Under the pieces are notes generated by a model, which saw only the letters and a list, made by a program, of their open reading frames with translations, did no database searches and was not told the DNA's origin. This document shows, in pieces, positions 16,144-22,097 of a DNA stretch of 22,161 nt. The first letter of the stretch is position 1, and each line of letters starts with the position of its first letter. The DNA is from a virus: positions 1 through 22,161 of IMG/VR virus record IMGVR_UViG_3300032085_000051, one strand, 5' to 3'. Made by a program: the position numbers and the translations under genes.

Positions 16144-16173
16144 AGTATAGCAAGCATAGTGGAATGAATGCAA
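16144..16173 (-). promoter_or_regulatory. Sigma-70-like promoter for primase-helicase and polymerase
   Basis: In the 116-bp gap before the primase-helicase gene, the - strand has TTGCAT (16173-16168), an 18-base spacer ending TGC (extended -10) and TATACT (16149-16144, 5 of 6 to consensus). It shares the same -35 hexamer, spacer length and TGC with the ssb promoter. The remaining gap is AT-rich with no gene seen. Confidence 0.6.
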
Positions 16174-16217
16174 GGCTTAACAGTACGACAGACAAAGAAA
16201 TTAAATGTGGAATGTTT

Positions 16218-16451
16218 TCAATTCCCAACAAAAGTTCTGTTCCTTTGGGTAGATCTTGTCCGTTCTTCCTTTGTCATAGGTCTTATGTATCGTTCATAGT
16301 CCACTACAATACCTGTGTTCCATCTTATTAATTCAGCTTCTGCTTCCTTCCTTGTTTCAAACAAAAGAATTTCTGAGTCATAAGTCCAAGGGTTTTCTTT
16401 TCGTACTAAAGTGTACTCACCTTTATCTATTTCAATCTGAACTGCATACAT
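16218..16451 (-). CDS. Small protein of unknown function (77 aa)
   Basis: Begins 'MYAVQIEIDKGEYTLVRKEN' after AAAGGAGTAAAG and ends in a basic stretch rich in Arg and Thr ('ERTRSTQRNRT'). The layout looks like two or three beta strands and a helix (FETRKEAEAELIRW), a small modifier or adaptor shape; I recall similar short phage proteins but no function. It overlaps the 57-residue gene upstream by 20 bp, and is followed by the promoter gap before primase-helicase. Confidence 0.6.
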   Translation of the reverse strand: MYAVQIEIDKGEYTLVRKENPWTYDSEILLFETRKEAEAELIRWNTGIVVDYERYIRPMTKEERTRSTQRNRTFVGN

Positions 16452-16605
16452 CTTTACTCCTTTCTGATTCTAAACCAGCTTTAACTAAAGCTATAAACCC
16501 TGCATTAAAGATAGCTGCAAATATCTCAGGGTCACACTCCACTTGTAGTGTAGCACTACCATCTTCATGCTCTTCTATCTCTGTAATTTTAACTATATCA
16601 TTCAT
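16432..16605 (-). CDS. Small acidic protein downstream of thyX (57 aa)
   Basis: A short gene whose ATG overlaps the thyX stop (TAATG) and follows GAGGGAG. The protein starts 'MNDIVKITEIEEHEDGSATL', with a beta-hairpin-like pattern, then 'FAAIFNAGFIALVKAGLES', a likely helix. I recall comparable short phage proteins (an 'EDGSA' turn followed by a helix) with no known function. It ends 20 bp inside the next gene. Translational coupling is the best support. Confidence 0.6.
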   Translation of the reverse strand: MNDIVKITEIEEHEDGSATLQVECDPEIFAAIFNAGFIALVKAGLESERSKDVCSSD

Positions 16606-17279
16606 TATTCATTCTCCCTCAATGATTTCCACGATACAGGAAATAATTTAGCCATCTCTGTATCAATGTGCCTAGCTATTACCTGTGTTTCGTATTGTGT
16701 GTCAGGCTTACAACGTAAGTTACACATGTCAGCAAATGCATCTAGGCTACCTGACCAGTACCACTCAGTCATCATGCTCTGTGGCAGTACCATACGGGCC
16801 TGTTCAGGGCATACCCCTTCTTCTAATAACTTATTGTAGTTCTCAACAGATTTGTTATTGGACAAAGATATACTATCAAAGATCATACTCTCTACTTTAC
16901 CAGAACTACCTTGCTTCTTATCAGCACTACGTCCACGCCATATAGTCGGTCTGTAGAACTCAGGCTCACTATCCACATACCTACGGCTGACTTCATTCCA
17001 TCGTAAGAACTTATGCTTGACTAGCTGCCTAGCTACAAACACAGGTGCTTTAACGTGGAAGCTTGCAAACGCATGACCAAAAGGCGACATGTGTTTGTGC
17101 TTGGCTAGGTAACGTATTAGCTTGGAGTCGGCATTGTTTAGTACACCTATTCCACCTTCGCCATCATGTAGTCCATCTTCTTGACCAGCCCATGTACTTT
17201 TTTTATTAAAACTAACTCTTGCAGCATTAACTACAGACAGGTCACTACCCATATGATCTATATAAAATGTTTGTAGCAT
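16605..17279 (-). CDS. thyX: Flavin-dependent thymidylate synthase
   Basis: Makes dTMP from dUMP using FAD, NADPH and methylene-tetrahydrofolate. The ThyX signature lies at residues 88-101 as 'KHKFLRWNEVSRRY'. The usual RHR triplet reads KHK here (88-90), and Ser98 matches the conserved active-site Ser (Ser88 in Thermotoga). The following 'VDSEPEFYRPTIWRGR' and 'KKQGSSG' fit the phage-type subgroup as I remember it. Length (224 aa) is normal. AAGGAAAGG precedes the start, which directly follows the stop of the 39-residue gene (TAAATG). With RNR and MazG it forms the phage's dNTP supply. Confidence 0.93.
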   Translation of the reverse strand: MLQTFYIDHMGSDLSVVNAARVSFNKKSTWAGQEDGLHDGEGGIGVLNNADSKLIRYLAKHKHMSPFGHAFASFHVKAPVFVARQLVKHKFLRWNEVSRRYVDSEPEFYRPTIWRGRSADKKQGSSGKVESMIFDSISLSNNKSVENYNKLLEEGVCPEQARMVLPQSMMTEWYWSGSLDAFADMCNLRCKPDTQYETQVIARHIDTEMAKLFPVSWKSLRENE

Positions 17280-17399
17280 TTAATCCTTTCCTTTATGTTT
17301 TTCTTTTCGTTTAGGTACAGGTTTTTTCTTATCTGGTATTACCTGTTGTTTATACTTAGGTTGTCTAAGATCTTTAGCCATTGGGTTAGGTTTTTTCAT
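17280..17399 (-). CDS. Tiny, highly basic protein (39 aa) between integrase and thyX
   Basis: Begins 'MKKPNPMAKDLRQPKYKQQV' behind an AGGAGAAAGG site, overlaps the end of the integrase gene by 14 bp and stops directly against the thyX ATG. Nearly half of its residues are Lys or Arg and it has no hydrophobic core, so it is likely disordered and nucleic-acid binding. Short 'NPxAKxL...KK' proteins of this kind occur in other phages, in my recollection, without known function. The ribosome-binding site and exact fit between two genes argue that it is real. Confidence 0.6.
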   Translation of the reverse strand: MKKPNPMAKDLRQPKYKQQVIPDKKKPVPKRKEKHKGKD

Positions 17400-18483
17400 T
17401 GCCCTTTCTCCTATCTAATGCTGACTTAGCTGCAGCATAGGTATGCTTATGGTATGGATTTAATGATGAGATATTCTGATGACCTGTCACTGACATAATA
17501 GCTAAATGATCTACCTCTGAGTCAATCATTTCTACGATAGCACTCTTTCTTAAATCTCCCACACGTAAATCAGATGGTAACTTTGCAGCTTCTTTTATTT
17601 GATTTGCTAGTACTGATACCTGACCAATGTTTAACGGCCTGTAAGCACCGTCTGATGGCCTCTGATGTGGCACTACATAGTCTTGGAAATCCCAATCATT
17701 CTTCTGTTGAGTGAGCATGTCCATAATCTCGTCAGAGATTGGTAGCTCTACCTCTGCACCACGTTTAGTTTGTTTTATTTTAATTCTTTTTTCTTTAAAA
17801 TTAATTGAAGACCACTTTAATAATCTTATATCAGTAGGTCTTTGCGCCCACTCATAGCACATCAACACAATCAATCCTACATTACGCCAATTAAAGTCAG
17901 TGAATGCCACATCAAGAAATTGTTCTACTTGTTCCTGTGTCCATGTTGTATTCCTTGTCTCATGTTTTCTCTTACGAACCTTGGACATAGGGTTATACAT
18001 AATTAAATCAATAGAGATACAAAAATTTATTAGTAGTGAAAAGATTCTTGCACACTGATTCCCTTTAGACACACTAACACTTTCACACCATTCTTCATAA
18101 GCCTCAGTACAGTGCATAGCTGTAAGATCTTTAATCTTAATCTGACCTAGTTTCTTACTGCCTATGTTTGTATTAGAAATAGCATCCATCGTGCTATCAT
18201 AAGTTCTCTGTGAGTTGTATGCCAACTCTCTAAAGTGAGTTGTTGTCACATAATATTTATAAATTTGTAGTATCGTAGAGCTAGGCCCAATGTTTCCTGC
18301 GACAATATCTCCACGCCTAAATGCTTCTACCTTTTCTACTAACCTTGGTATCTCATATCGTGCAGCCCTACCATCACGAAAGGTCTGCCTTTGTACAACA
18401 CCAGCATCAATAGCATCTTGAGGTGGTACAAATTTCCATGCAGTACCACTCTTTAAGATTACTTTTTTAGTATATTTATACAT
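17386..18483 (-). CDS. int: Tyrosine recombinase (integrase)
   Basis: A 365-residue protein with a SAM-like core-binding region (about 70-165) and a C-terminal catalytic domain. The active-site residues are Arg215 ('YEWAQRPTDIRLLKW'), Lys240 in the beta-hairpin, Arg312 in 'VGDLRKSA', His335 in 'VTGHQ' and Tyr344 in 'LNPYHKHTY', nine residues after His335 as in lambda Int. The first His of the usual H-x2-R box is replaced by Gly309. The enzyme would integrate or excise phage DNA, or resolve genome concatemers. It lies between early small genes and thyX and overlaps the 39-residue gene. AAGGATT lies about 9 bases before ATG. An inverted repeat and weak promoter are just upstream. Confidence 0.88.
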   Translation of the reverse strand: MYKYTKKVILKSGTAWKFVPPQDAIDAGVVQRQTFRDGRAARYEIPRLVEKVEAFRRGDIVAGNIGPSSTILQIYKYYVTTTHFRELAYNSQRTYDSTMDAISNTNIGSKKLGQIKIKDLTAMHCTEAYEEWCESVSVSKGNQCARIFSLLINFCISIDLIMYNPMSKVRKRKHETRNTTWTQEQVEQFLDVAFTDFNWRNVGLIVLMCYEWAQRPTDIRLLKWSSINFKEKRIKIKQTKRGAEVELPISDEIMDMLTQQKNDWDFQDYVVPHQRPSDGAYRPLNIGQVSVLANQIKEAAKLPSDLRVGDLRKSAIVEMIDSEVDHLAIMSVTGHQNISSLNPYHKHTYAAAKSALDRRKGNEKT

Positions 18484-18518
18484 AGTATTTATAATCCTTA
18501 TAGTAATACTTTAAAGTA

Positions 18519-18548
18519 AGAGTAACATAGTAGGGTACTACAATGCAA
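18519..18548 (-). promoter_or_regulatory. Weak promoter candidate for the integrase
   Basis: On the - strand: TTGCAT (18548-18543), an 18-base spacer ending in TGT (extended -10 type) and TACTCT (18524-18519). The -10 is poor (3 of 6), but the -35 hexamer and spacer match the ssb and primase promoters. It lies in the only clear gap before the integrase. Confidence 0.3.
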
Positions 18549-18558
18549 TACCCTACTA
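18528..18558. promoter_or_regulatory. Perfect 10-bp inverted repeat before the integrase: operator, core att site or terminator candidate
   Basis: TAGTAGGGTA (18528-18537) and TACCCTACTA (18549-18558) are perfect inverted copies separated by 11 bp. The spacer contains the TTGCAT of the weak integrase promoter. It lies 45 bp before the integrase ATG and 4 bp after the stop of the upstream gene. The arms could bind a repressor dimer, or be a tyrosine-recombinase core site. A stem-loop is also possible, but the - strand lacks a clear T run. Confidence 0.65.
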
Positions 18559-18562
18559 AAGT

Positions 18563-18763
18563 TTATGTTCTGTAACCGTCATCTTTCCAAGATAAAACCT
18601 TACTAATTTTATCTATACTACACAATGTCTTAACACATTCGTATATAGTTACAGTGCAATCTGCAAACGAAAGCTTGTTTGCTACATCAACACTATCCGA
18701 AAGAAGATCTTGATAAGATCCAGCTACCTTTTCATCCTTGTGGATAACCTCTACATAATACAT
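18563..18763 (-). CDS. Small protein of unknown function (66 aa)
   Basis: Begins 'MYYVEVIHKDEKVAGSYQDL' and ends 'ISKVLSWKDDGYRT'. It has three cysteines and an alternating strand/helix pattern like the 77-residue MYAVQIEI protein at 16218-16451, so both may be small alpha/beta phage domains, but no clear homology is visible. A G-rich site (GGGGGTAG) inside the end of the upstream gene precedes the start, and the genes are 4 bp apart. Last gene before the inverted repeat and integrase. Confidence 0.6.
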   Translation of the reverse strand: MYYVEVIHKDEKVAGSYQDLLSDSVDVANKLSFADCTVTIYECVKTLCSIDKISKVLSWKDDGYRT

Positions 18764-18767
18764 AGCA

Positions 18768-19028
18768 CTATTGTCTACCCCCTTCTATCACAATTAGTTG
18801 TGGGTTCCTTGGTTTAGATGTCAAAACATTTCTCAACTCTTCATACCTTTCTAAATTATAGTCTCGCATTTTTATCACAGGCTCAGTATCCATGATGTCA
18901 AAGACAGCATTAGGAAATGCTTCCTCTAGTTTTTCACAGATAAGACTAGCACTTTCAATAGTCGAGCACCTCATTACAAGGCACTCTTCTAACTCGTCAA
19001 CATACATTTCTACTACGTAATAATCCAT
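18768..19028 (-). CDS. Small acidic protein of unknown function (86 aa)
   Basis: Starts 'MDYYVVEMYVDELEECLVMR' behind AAGGT, within the end of the 45-residue gene (16-bp overlap). It has a strand-helix-strand pattern ('SASLICEKLEEAFPNAVFDIM') followed by a charged helix (NLERYEELRNVL) and a short strand (LIVIEGG). No enzyme motif or membrane segment is seen. It is part of the tightly packed early cluster; the function is unknown. Confidence 0.6.
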   Translation of the reverse strand: MDYYVVEMYVDELEECLVMRCSTIESASLICEKLEEAFPNAVFDIMDTEPVIKMRDYNLERYEELRNVLTSKPRNPQLIVIEGGRQ

Positions 19029-19150
19029 CTGTTACCTTTCTTTATTTTCTCTGCATATGCAATAGCCACAATCTTATTAGTAGATATGATGACAATGTTT
19101 CCATCATCATCATACACAACCCACTTAGATTTTTTCTGCACTAAGTACAT
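19013..19150 (-). CDS. Very small protein (45 aa)
   Basis: ATG follows immediately after the stop of the upstream gene (TAGATG) with AGGGTAG overlapping that stop. The product begins 'MYLVQKKSKWVVYDDDGNIV' and ends 'AEKIKKGNRWIIT', resembling a small beta hairpin plus helix with basic ends. It overlaps the next gene by 16 bp and fills the only space between them. No relative is recognised; support comes from the site and packing. Confidence 0.5.
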   Translation of the reverse strand: MYLVQKKSKWVVYDDDGNIVIISTNKIVAIAYAEKIKKGNRWIIT

Positions 19151-19369
19151 CTACCCTGCAAAGTGATATAGCTTACGCCCATAAGCATGTTTGATGTAGA
19201 TCGTAAGCCTACCGAAGTGGTAAGCATTCATGGTATCAAGTGGTTCATACTTGAACCAACCACGAGACTCATATTTACGTAGGCGACATAAACCTTTCTT
19301 GCCTAAGATGTTAAAACGAAAACCTCTTGTTTTGTCATTGAGGGGTAAAGTTGCTACTAGTACAAACAT
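19151..19369 (-). CDS. Small basic protein of unknown function (72 aa)
   Basis: I start it at 19369, right after AAGGAGAAAAAC; an in-frame ATG at 19405 would overlap the upstream gene and lacks this site. The protein begins 'MFVLVATLPLNDKTRGFRFN' and contains 'LRKYESRGWFKYEPLDT' and 'LTIYIKHAYGRKLYHF'. It is rich in Arg, Lys, Tyr and Phe, predicted mainly beta, and might contact nucleic acid. No family recognised. Confidence 0.6.
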   Translation of the reverse strand: MFVLVATLPLNDKTRGFRFNILGKKGLCRLRKYESRGWFKYEPLDTMNAYHFGRLTIYIKHAYGRKLYHFAG

Positions 19370-19394
19370 GTTTTTCTCCTTTGTGTTTGTATTA

Positions 19395-19664
19395 TTAAGA
19401 CCCATGATAGGGATGGATGCAGAGGTGGGGAAATGCCATCCTCATTTTACTTTCTGCACTAGATAAACCTCTAGCATCTTCTATAGTAATGTCAAGCATC
19501 TCTCGCAGATTATCTTCTGCTTCTTGAATTGCTTTGTATGCAAACTCAATTGCATCTACTTGTTCTTCTTGAAGAGGTAACGTACTTTCTAAAAGCTCTA
19601 CCCTACGTGCTTCTCGTTTGTCTGCCCACTCTTGGTGGTTCTTTGCCATTTCTTCTGGAGTCAT
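19395..19664 (-). CDS. Small helical protein of unknown function (89 aa)
   Basis: Starts 'MTPEEMAKNHQEWADKREAR' after GGAAAGGAAC. Residues 1-70 are nearly all charged helix with heptad-like Leu/Ile spacing (ESTLPLQEEQVDAIEFA, EAEDNLREMLDITIED), so a coiled coil is likely; the end contains a Cys/His-containing short tail (FPHLCIHPYH). The palindromic element copy A lies just upstream. No function is apparent. Confidence 0.6.
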   Translation of the reverse strand: MTPEEMAKNHQEWADKREARRVELLESTLPLQEEQVDAIEFAYKAIQEAEDNLREMLDITIEDARGLSSAESKMRMAFPHLCIHPYHGS

Positions 19665-19677
19665 TTTAGTTCCTTTC

Positions 19678-19700
19678 CATTCTCGGAATTTCCGTGATTA
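19678..19700 (-). repeat. Palindromic 23-bp element, copy A
   Basis: Core TCTCGGAATTTCCGTGA on the + strand, a dyad with two mismatched positions. On the - strand it begins with the TAA stop of the DUF932 gene and ends with an ATG that here opens only a 4-codon frame. The 89-residue gene starts 14 bases further on. Confidence 0.9.
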
Positions 19701-20537
19701 AGCTGCAAGTAAAAAACGATTGTCACTAACCCACTTGGATACCTCCTGTTCTCTACCCCACATTGAGGTAGCTTGTGTGTCATTACCTGTCTTACGTAGA
19801 TTAAATCCATTACGATCATCTGCATAAGTAGCATAGTTAGTAAAGGCAGAGTACAAGGCCCACTTGTTTTCACCTCTCATGCATGTCTCTGTAAGGTACA
19901 GTTGATACATCTTCTTTGCCTTACGTTCTGATGGTATCATTGCTTCTAGCAATGCCTCTACATCTACACCCTTGAGGCTAGTCTGTGCCCATGTCTTCAT
20001 CTTGATAGCTTGCTCATAGAAGTCTGACCGTAGGTTAGACAGTTCATTTATGAATGAACTGAGTGAGAAGTTAGAGGTGTTCTTTCTCCGAACTTTGTCA
20101 TGCTCACCACTTATGCACCCATTGGTGCAGAAGCTATCAATAGCACCAAAGAATACTTGGTTACTACATGACCCATCAATACCATGTAATGATATGATAC
20201 GGTTCTTTACCTCAGTCTGATGTCGATCAGTTTCTATAACTGATTTCATACTAGGTAATGTGATGTCGAGCATAGCCCAAGCACCACCACGGGCAGTCCT
20301 GAAGTTAAAATCTGCACCATGTAAGTCACCCTCTTGTAGCTCTTGAGTAGCAGTGTCTACGACATTACGAAAGAAGTCACCATGATTGGCACAAGTAAAG
20401 TCCTTGCCAACAATACCAAGGTATTCACCTGTGTTGGCATTGATTACATACTTCTTGTCTTTGAATTTAGTTTCCTCGAACTCTACTTCAAAGTCCAAGT
20501 ACTCTGGTACGAATGATGTTGTTGTATCAAAAGGCAT
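19698..20537 (-). CDS. DUF932 family protein (279 aa)
   Basis: Matches the DUF932 phage/plasmid family by its mid-domain: 'GEYLGIVGKDFTCANHGDFF' (about 37-56), 'ISLHGIDGSCSNQVFFGAID' (115-134) and 'CTNGCISGEH' (137-146), followed by a helical C-terminal half. The family is common on mobile elements; its biochemical role is not established to my knowledge. Length is typical or slightly short. TTAAGGAGAAAC precedes ATG, so expression is probably strong. The composition is less AT-rich than the neighbouring small genes. It lies in the early cluster, suggesting an early host-interaction or DNA role (inference). Confidence 0.8.
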   Translation of the reverse strand: MPFDTTTSFVPEYLDFEVEFEETKFKDKKYVINANTGEYLGIVGKDFTCANHGDFFRNVVDTATQELQEGDLHGADFNFRTARGGAWAMLDITLPSMKSVIETDRHQTEVKNRIISLHGIDGSCSNQVFFGAIDSFCTNGCISGEHDKVRRKNTSNFSLSSFINELSNLRSDFYEQAIKMKTWAQTSLKGVDVEALLEAMIPSERKAKKMYQLYLTETCMRGENKWALYSAFTNYATYADDRNGFNLRKTGNDTQATSMWGREQEVSKWVSDNRFLLAA

Positions 20538-20548
20538 TTTGTTTCTCC

Positions 20549-21247
20549 TTAATGCTCAGATAAGTGTACAATTTGTGTACGGTTGATAGTCTTTTGTGCA
20601 AAGCAACCTGCCTTGCAGTCCTTGCAGTGACCCTTGAGATTCTTGTGAGTCTTAGGGCATAGGAACATTCTTGTTCCATAGACCGGATCAGATGTCAAGT
20701 CATCATCACCATAGAACATAATATTCCAATCATCATCAATCAACATTTTCCATTCAGCTTTGCTGTTGGATGGGTCGAGTGATGCATTAATAGCACAGTT
20801 AGGTAAAGGCATAAGCTCTTTCTCAATTAGAGCTTTGAGGCGTGGGTTACGCCATGCTCTGGTGGGAATCCACCATGTAGTATCTGGATTAAGTTTGCAT
20901 AAAGCCTTAACACGATACACATCAGACATATCTTTGAAGGCTTCACCTCTTGTCATGTGCCGAACACGACTAGTATCGTACCGTTTACGACCAAAGAATT
21001 GAGTAAAGTCTGAATTGTGGCGGTTAAGTTTCTGCCATACAGTCTCACACCTGTCATCACGTTTAGCCATGTTAGGATACAGCTTGTATAACTTAACGTT
21101 ATAACAAGTGTCATCGCAGTAATCTGTACGGTGGTCACAAGAACCAGTGTGGTTCTCGGTATCATTTATCGGTCTGTCTGTTGCAGCCATACCTATGTCG
21201 GCACAGTATCTGAATAGATCATTAAGTTCTTGTGTTGTTACAGTCAT
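20549..21247 (-). CDS. Cysteine-rich Gp88-like phage protein, probable metal or Fe-S binding
   Basis: A 232-residue protein with two Cys groups: Cys37-x6-Cys44-x3-Cys48-Tyr49 near the start, and Cys197-x10-Cys208-x2-Cys211-x3-Cys215 near the end. In between, 'RHMTRGEAFKDMSDVYRV' and 'TTWWIPTRAWRNPRLKAL', followed by 'LPNCAINASLD', resemble phage Gp88/Gp37-Gp68 type proteins, which have a radical-SAM-like look; the resemblance is from memory of the pattern. A redox or modification enzyme is plausible but unproven. The ATG is the one inside palindromic copy B, with CGGAG nine bases before it. It is less AT-rich than nearby small genes. Confidence 0.65.
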   Translation of the reverse strand: MTVTTQELNDLFRYCADIGMAATDRPINDTENHTGSCDHRTDYCDDTCYNVKLYKLYPNMAKRDDRCETVWQKLNRHNSDFTQFFGRKRYDTSRVRHMTRGEAFKDMSDVYRVKALCKLNPDTTWWIPTRAWRNPRLKALIEKELMPLPNCAINASLDPSNSKAEWKMLIDDDWNIMFYGDDDLTSDPVYGTRMFLCPKTHKNLKGHCKDCKAGCFAQKTINRTQIVHLSEH

Positions 21248-21267
21248 TCTCGGAATCTCCGTGATTA
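21245..21267 (-). repeat. Palindromic 23-bp element, copy B
   Basis: Identical to copies A and C except one base (TCTCGGAATCTCCGTGA core on the + strand). On the - strand the change turns CGGAA into CGGAG, which then serves as a ribosome-binding site for the ATG that ends the element, the start of the Gp88-like gene. Confidence 0.9.
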
Positions 21268-21276
21268 GATTTTCGT

Positions 21277-21669
21277 TTAAGTTCTGAATACCTTTATGAC
21301 AGGTTTATTTTGTTTGTCAATATACAAATAAGCAACCTCGGCATGGTAGATCGGCTCATCGTGCTCATCTACAAAGGTGTTCGCATGATATGGGTTATAC
21401 CGTACACGTTCAAGCCTGTCTATATCAGGGTCATGTGAGTAGTCAGGATCTTGAAACCATAGGTCGGCATCTACCTCAATGCTTTGAGGTCTAACGAATG
21501 CATGTACGTTCTTGACCTGTTCATCCTGAGTCTTTGCCCATCCTGCAGGTTGCACTGCAAAGATAGGCTTGTGTGCTATGATACTATTAGTATGCCATTG
21601 AACCTTGCCGTTTCTTTTCCTTACAGAAAAGACATGCTTGTGTAGGTTATAATATATTTCAGTTTTCAT
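21277..21669 (-). CDS. Phage protein of unknown function (130 aa)
   Basis: I start it at 21669 because GGAG lies six bases upstream; the in-frame ATG at 21681, inside palindromic copy C, would add four residues and has only a weak site. It begins 'MKTEIYYNLHKHVFSVRKRN' and contains 'IFAVQPAGWAKTQDEQVKNV', followed by HAFV. I recall a similar 'NLHKxxxSVR...KNVHAFV' pattern in other phage proteins of unknown function. The rest is rich in Asp, His and Tyr, and may be a compact beta-rich domain. It ends 10 bp before copy B. Confidence 0.65.
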   Translation of the reverse strand: MKTEIYYNLHKHVFSVRKRNGKVQWHTNSIIAHKPIFAVQPAGWAKTQDEQVKNVHAFVRPQSIEVDADLWFQDPDYSHDPDIDRLERVRYNPYHANTFVDEHDEPIYHAEVAYLYIDKQNKPVIKVFRT

Positions 21670-21678
21670 TTGATTCTC

Positions 21679-21701
21679 CATTCTCGGAATTTCCGTGATT
21701 A
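21679..21701 (-). repeat. Palindromic 23-bp element, copy C
   Basis: Identical to copy A over all 23 bp. On the - strand it starts with the TAA stop of the 132-residue gene and ends with an ATG in frame with the 130-residue gene, 12 bases before its preferred start. Confidence 0.9.
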
Positions 21702-22097
21702 CAATTTGATTCCTAGTACTAGCTCTCGTGATAGCTCATGCCAGCCAGTAGGCATACATAGGTACGCCTTGTTCTGCTGTAGGTGTACTATTATGTTACC
21801 TACAGACAGGCTAGTGTCACCCTTAGCAAGGGTGGTAACCTTAGCTTTACCATAGCCATTCCCTGCATCAAAGACAGCTTCCAATGGATCAACAGATTCA
21901 GATAGCACACCCAGATGCAGGAACTTGGTTGGGTAATACATGTTATGAAACAAGGCATCATTGACACTCTGTTCTGCAGACTTCTCATTAAGAAGTCTTA
22001 GATCAAAAGCAATCCTTGCTACCTCTGACTGAGGGTTCTCATTAATTATGTCATAGACTTCTGGTCTGAACTGGTAGACGAGGTATGATCTGGACAT
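21699..22097 (-). CDS. Phage protein of unknown function (132 aa)
   Basis: Starts 'MSRSYLVYQFRPEVYDIINE' after AAGGAGTTAAG. The N-terminal half is helical (EVARIAFDLRLLNE, EQSVNDALFHN) and the C-terminal half beta-rich ('GDTSLSVGNIIVHLQ', 'KAYLCMPTGWHELS'). It has no enzyme motif that I recognise. It is the first - strand gene fully inside the window; 22098-22161 holds its leader with an isolated TTGACA (- strand, 22159-22154) but no good -10. Confidence 0.6.
   Translation of the reverse strand: MSRSYLVYQFRPEVYDIINENPQSEVARIAFDLRLLNEKSAEQSVNDALFHNMYYPTKFLHLGVLSESVDPLEAVFDAGNGYGKAKVTTLAKGDTSLSVGNIIVHLQQNKAYLCMPTGWHELSRELVLGIKL

Noticed and set aside
18528-18558. Reading the inverted repeat only as an intrinsic terminator of the early genes
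   Set aside because: The - strand after the stem has no continuous T run (TGTTACTCTTACTTT), and the repeat surrounds a promoter-like hexamer, so I keep it as a regulatory or att candidate.
17280-18562. tRNA-derived attachment site next to the integrase
   Set aside because: No tRNA 3'-end-like sequence or cloverleaf could be seen near the integrase.
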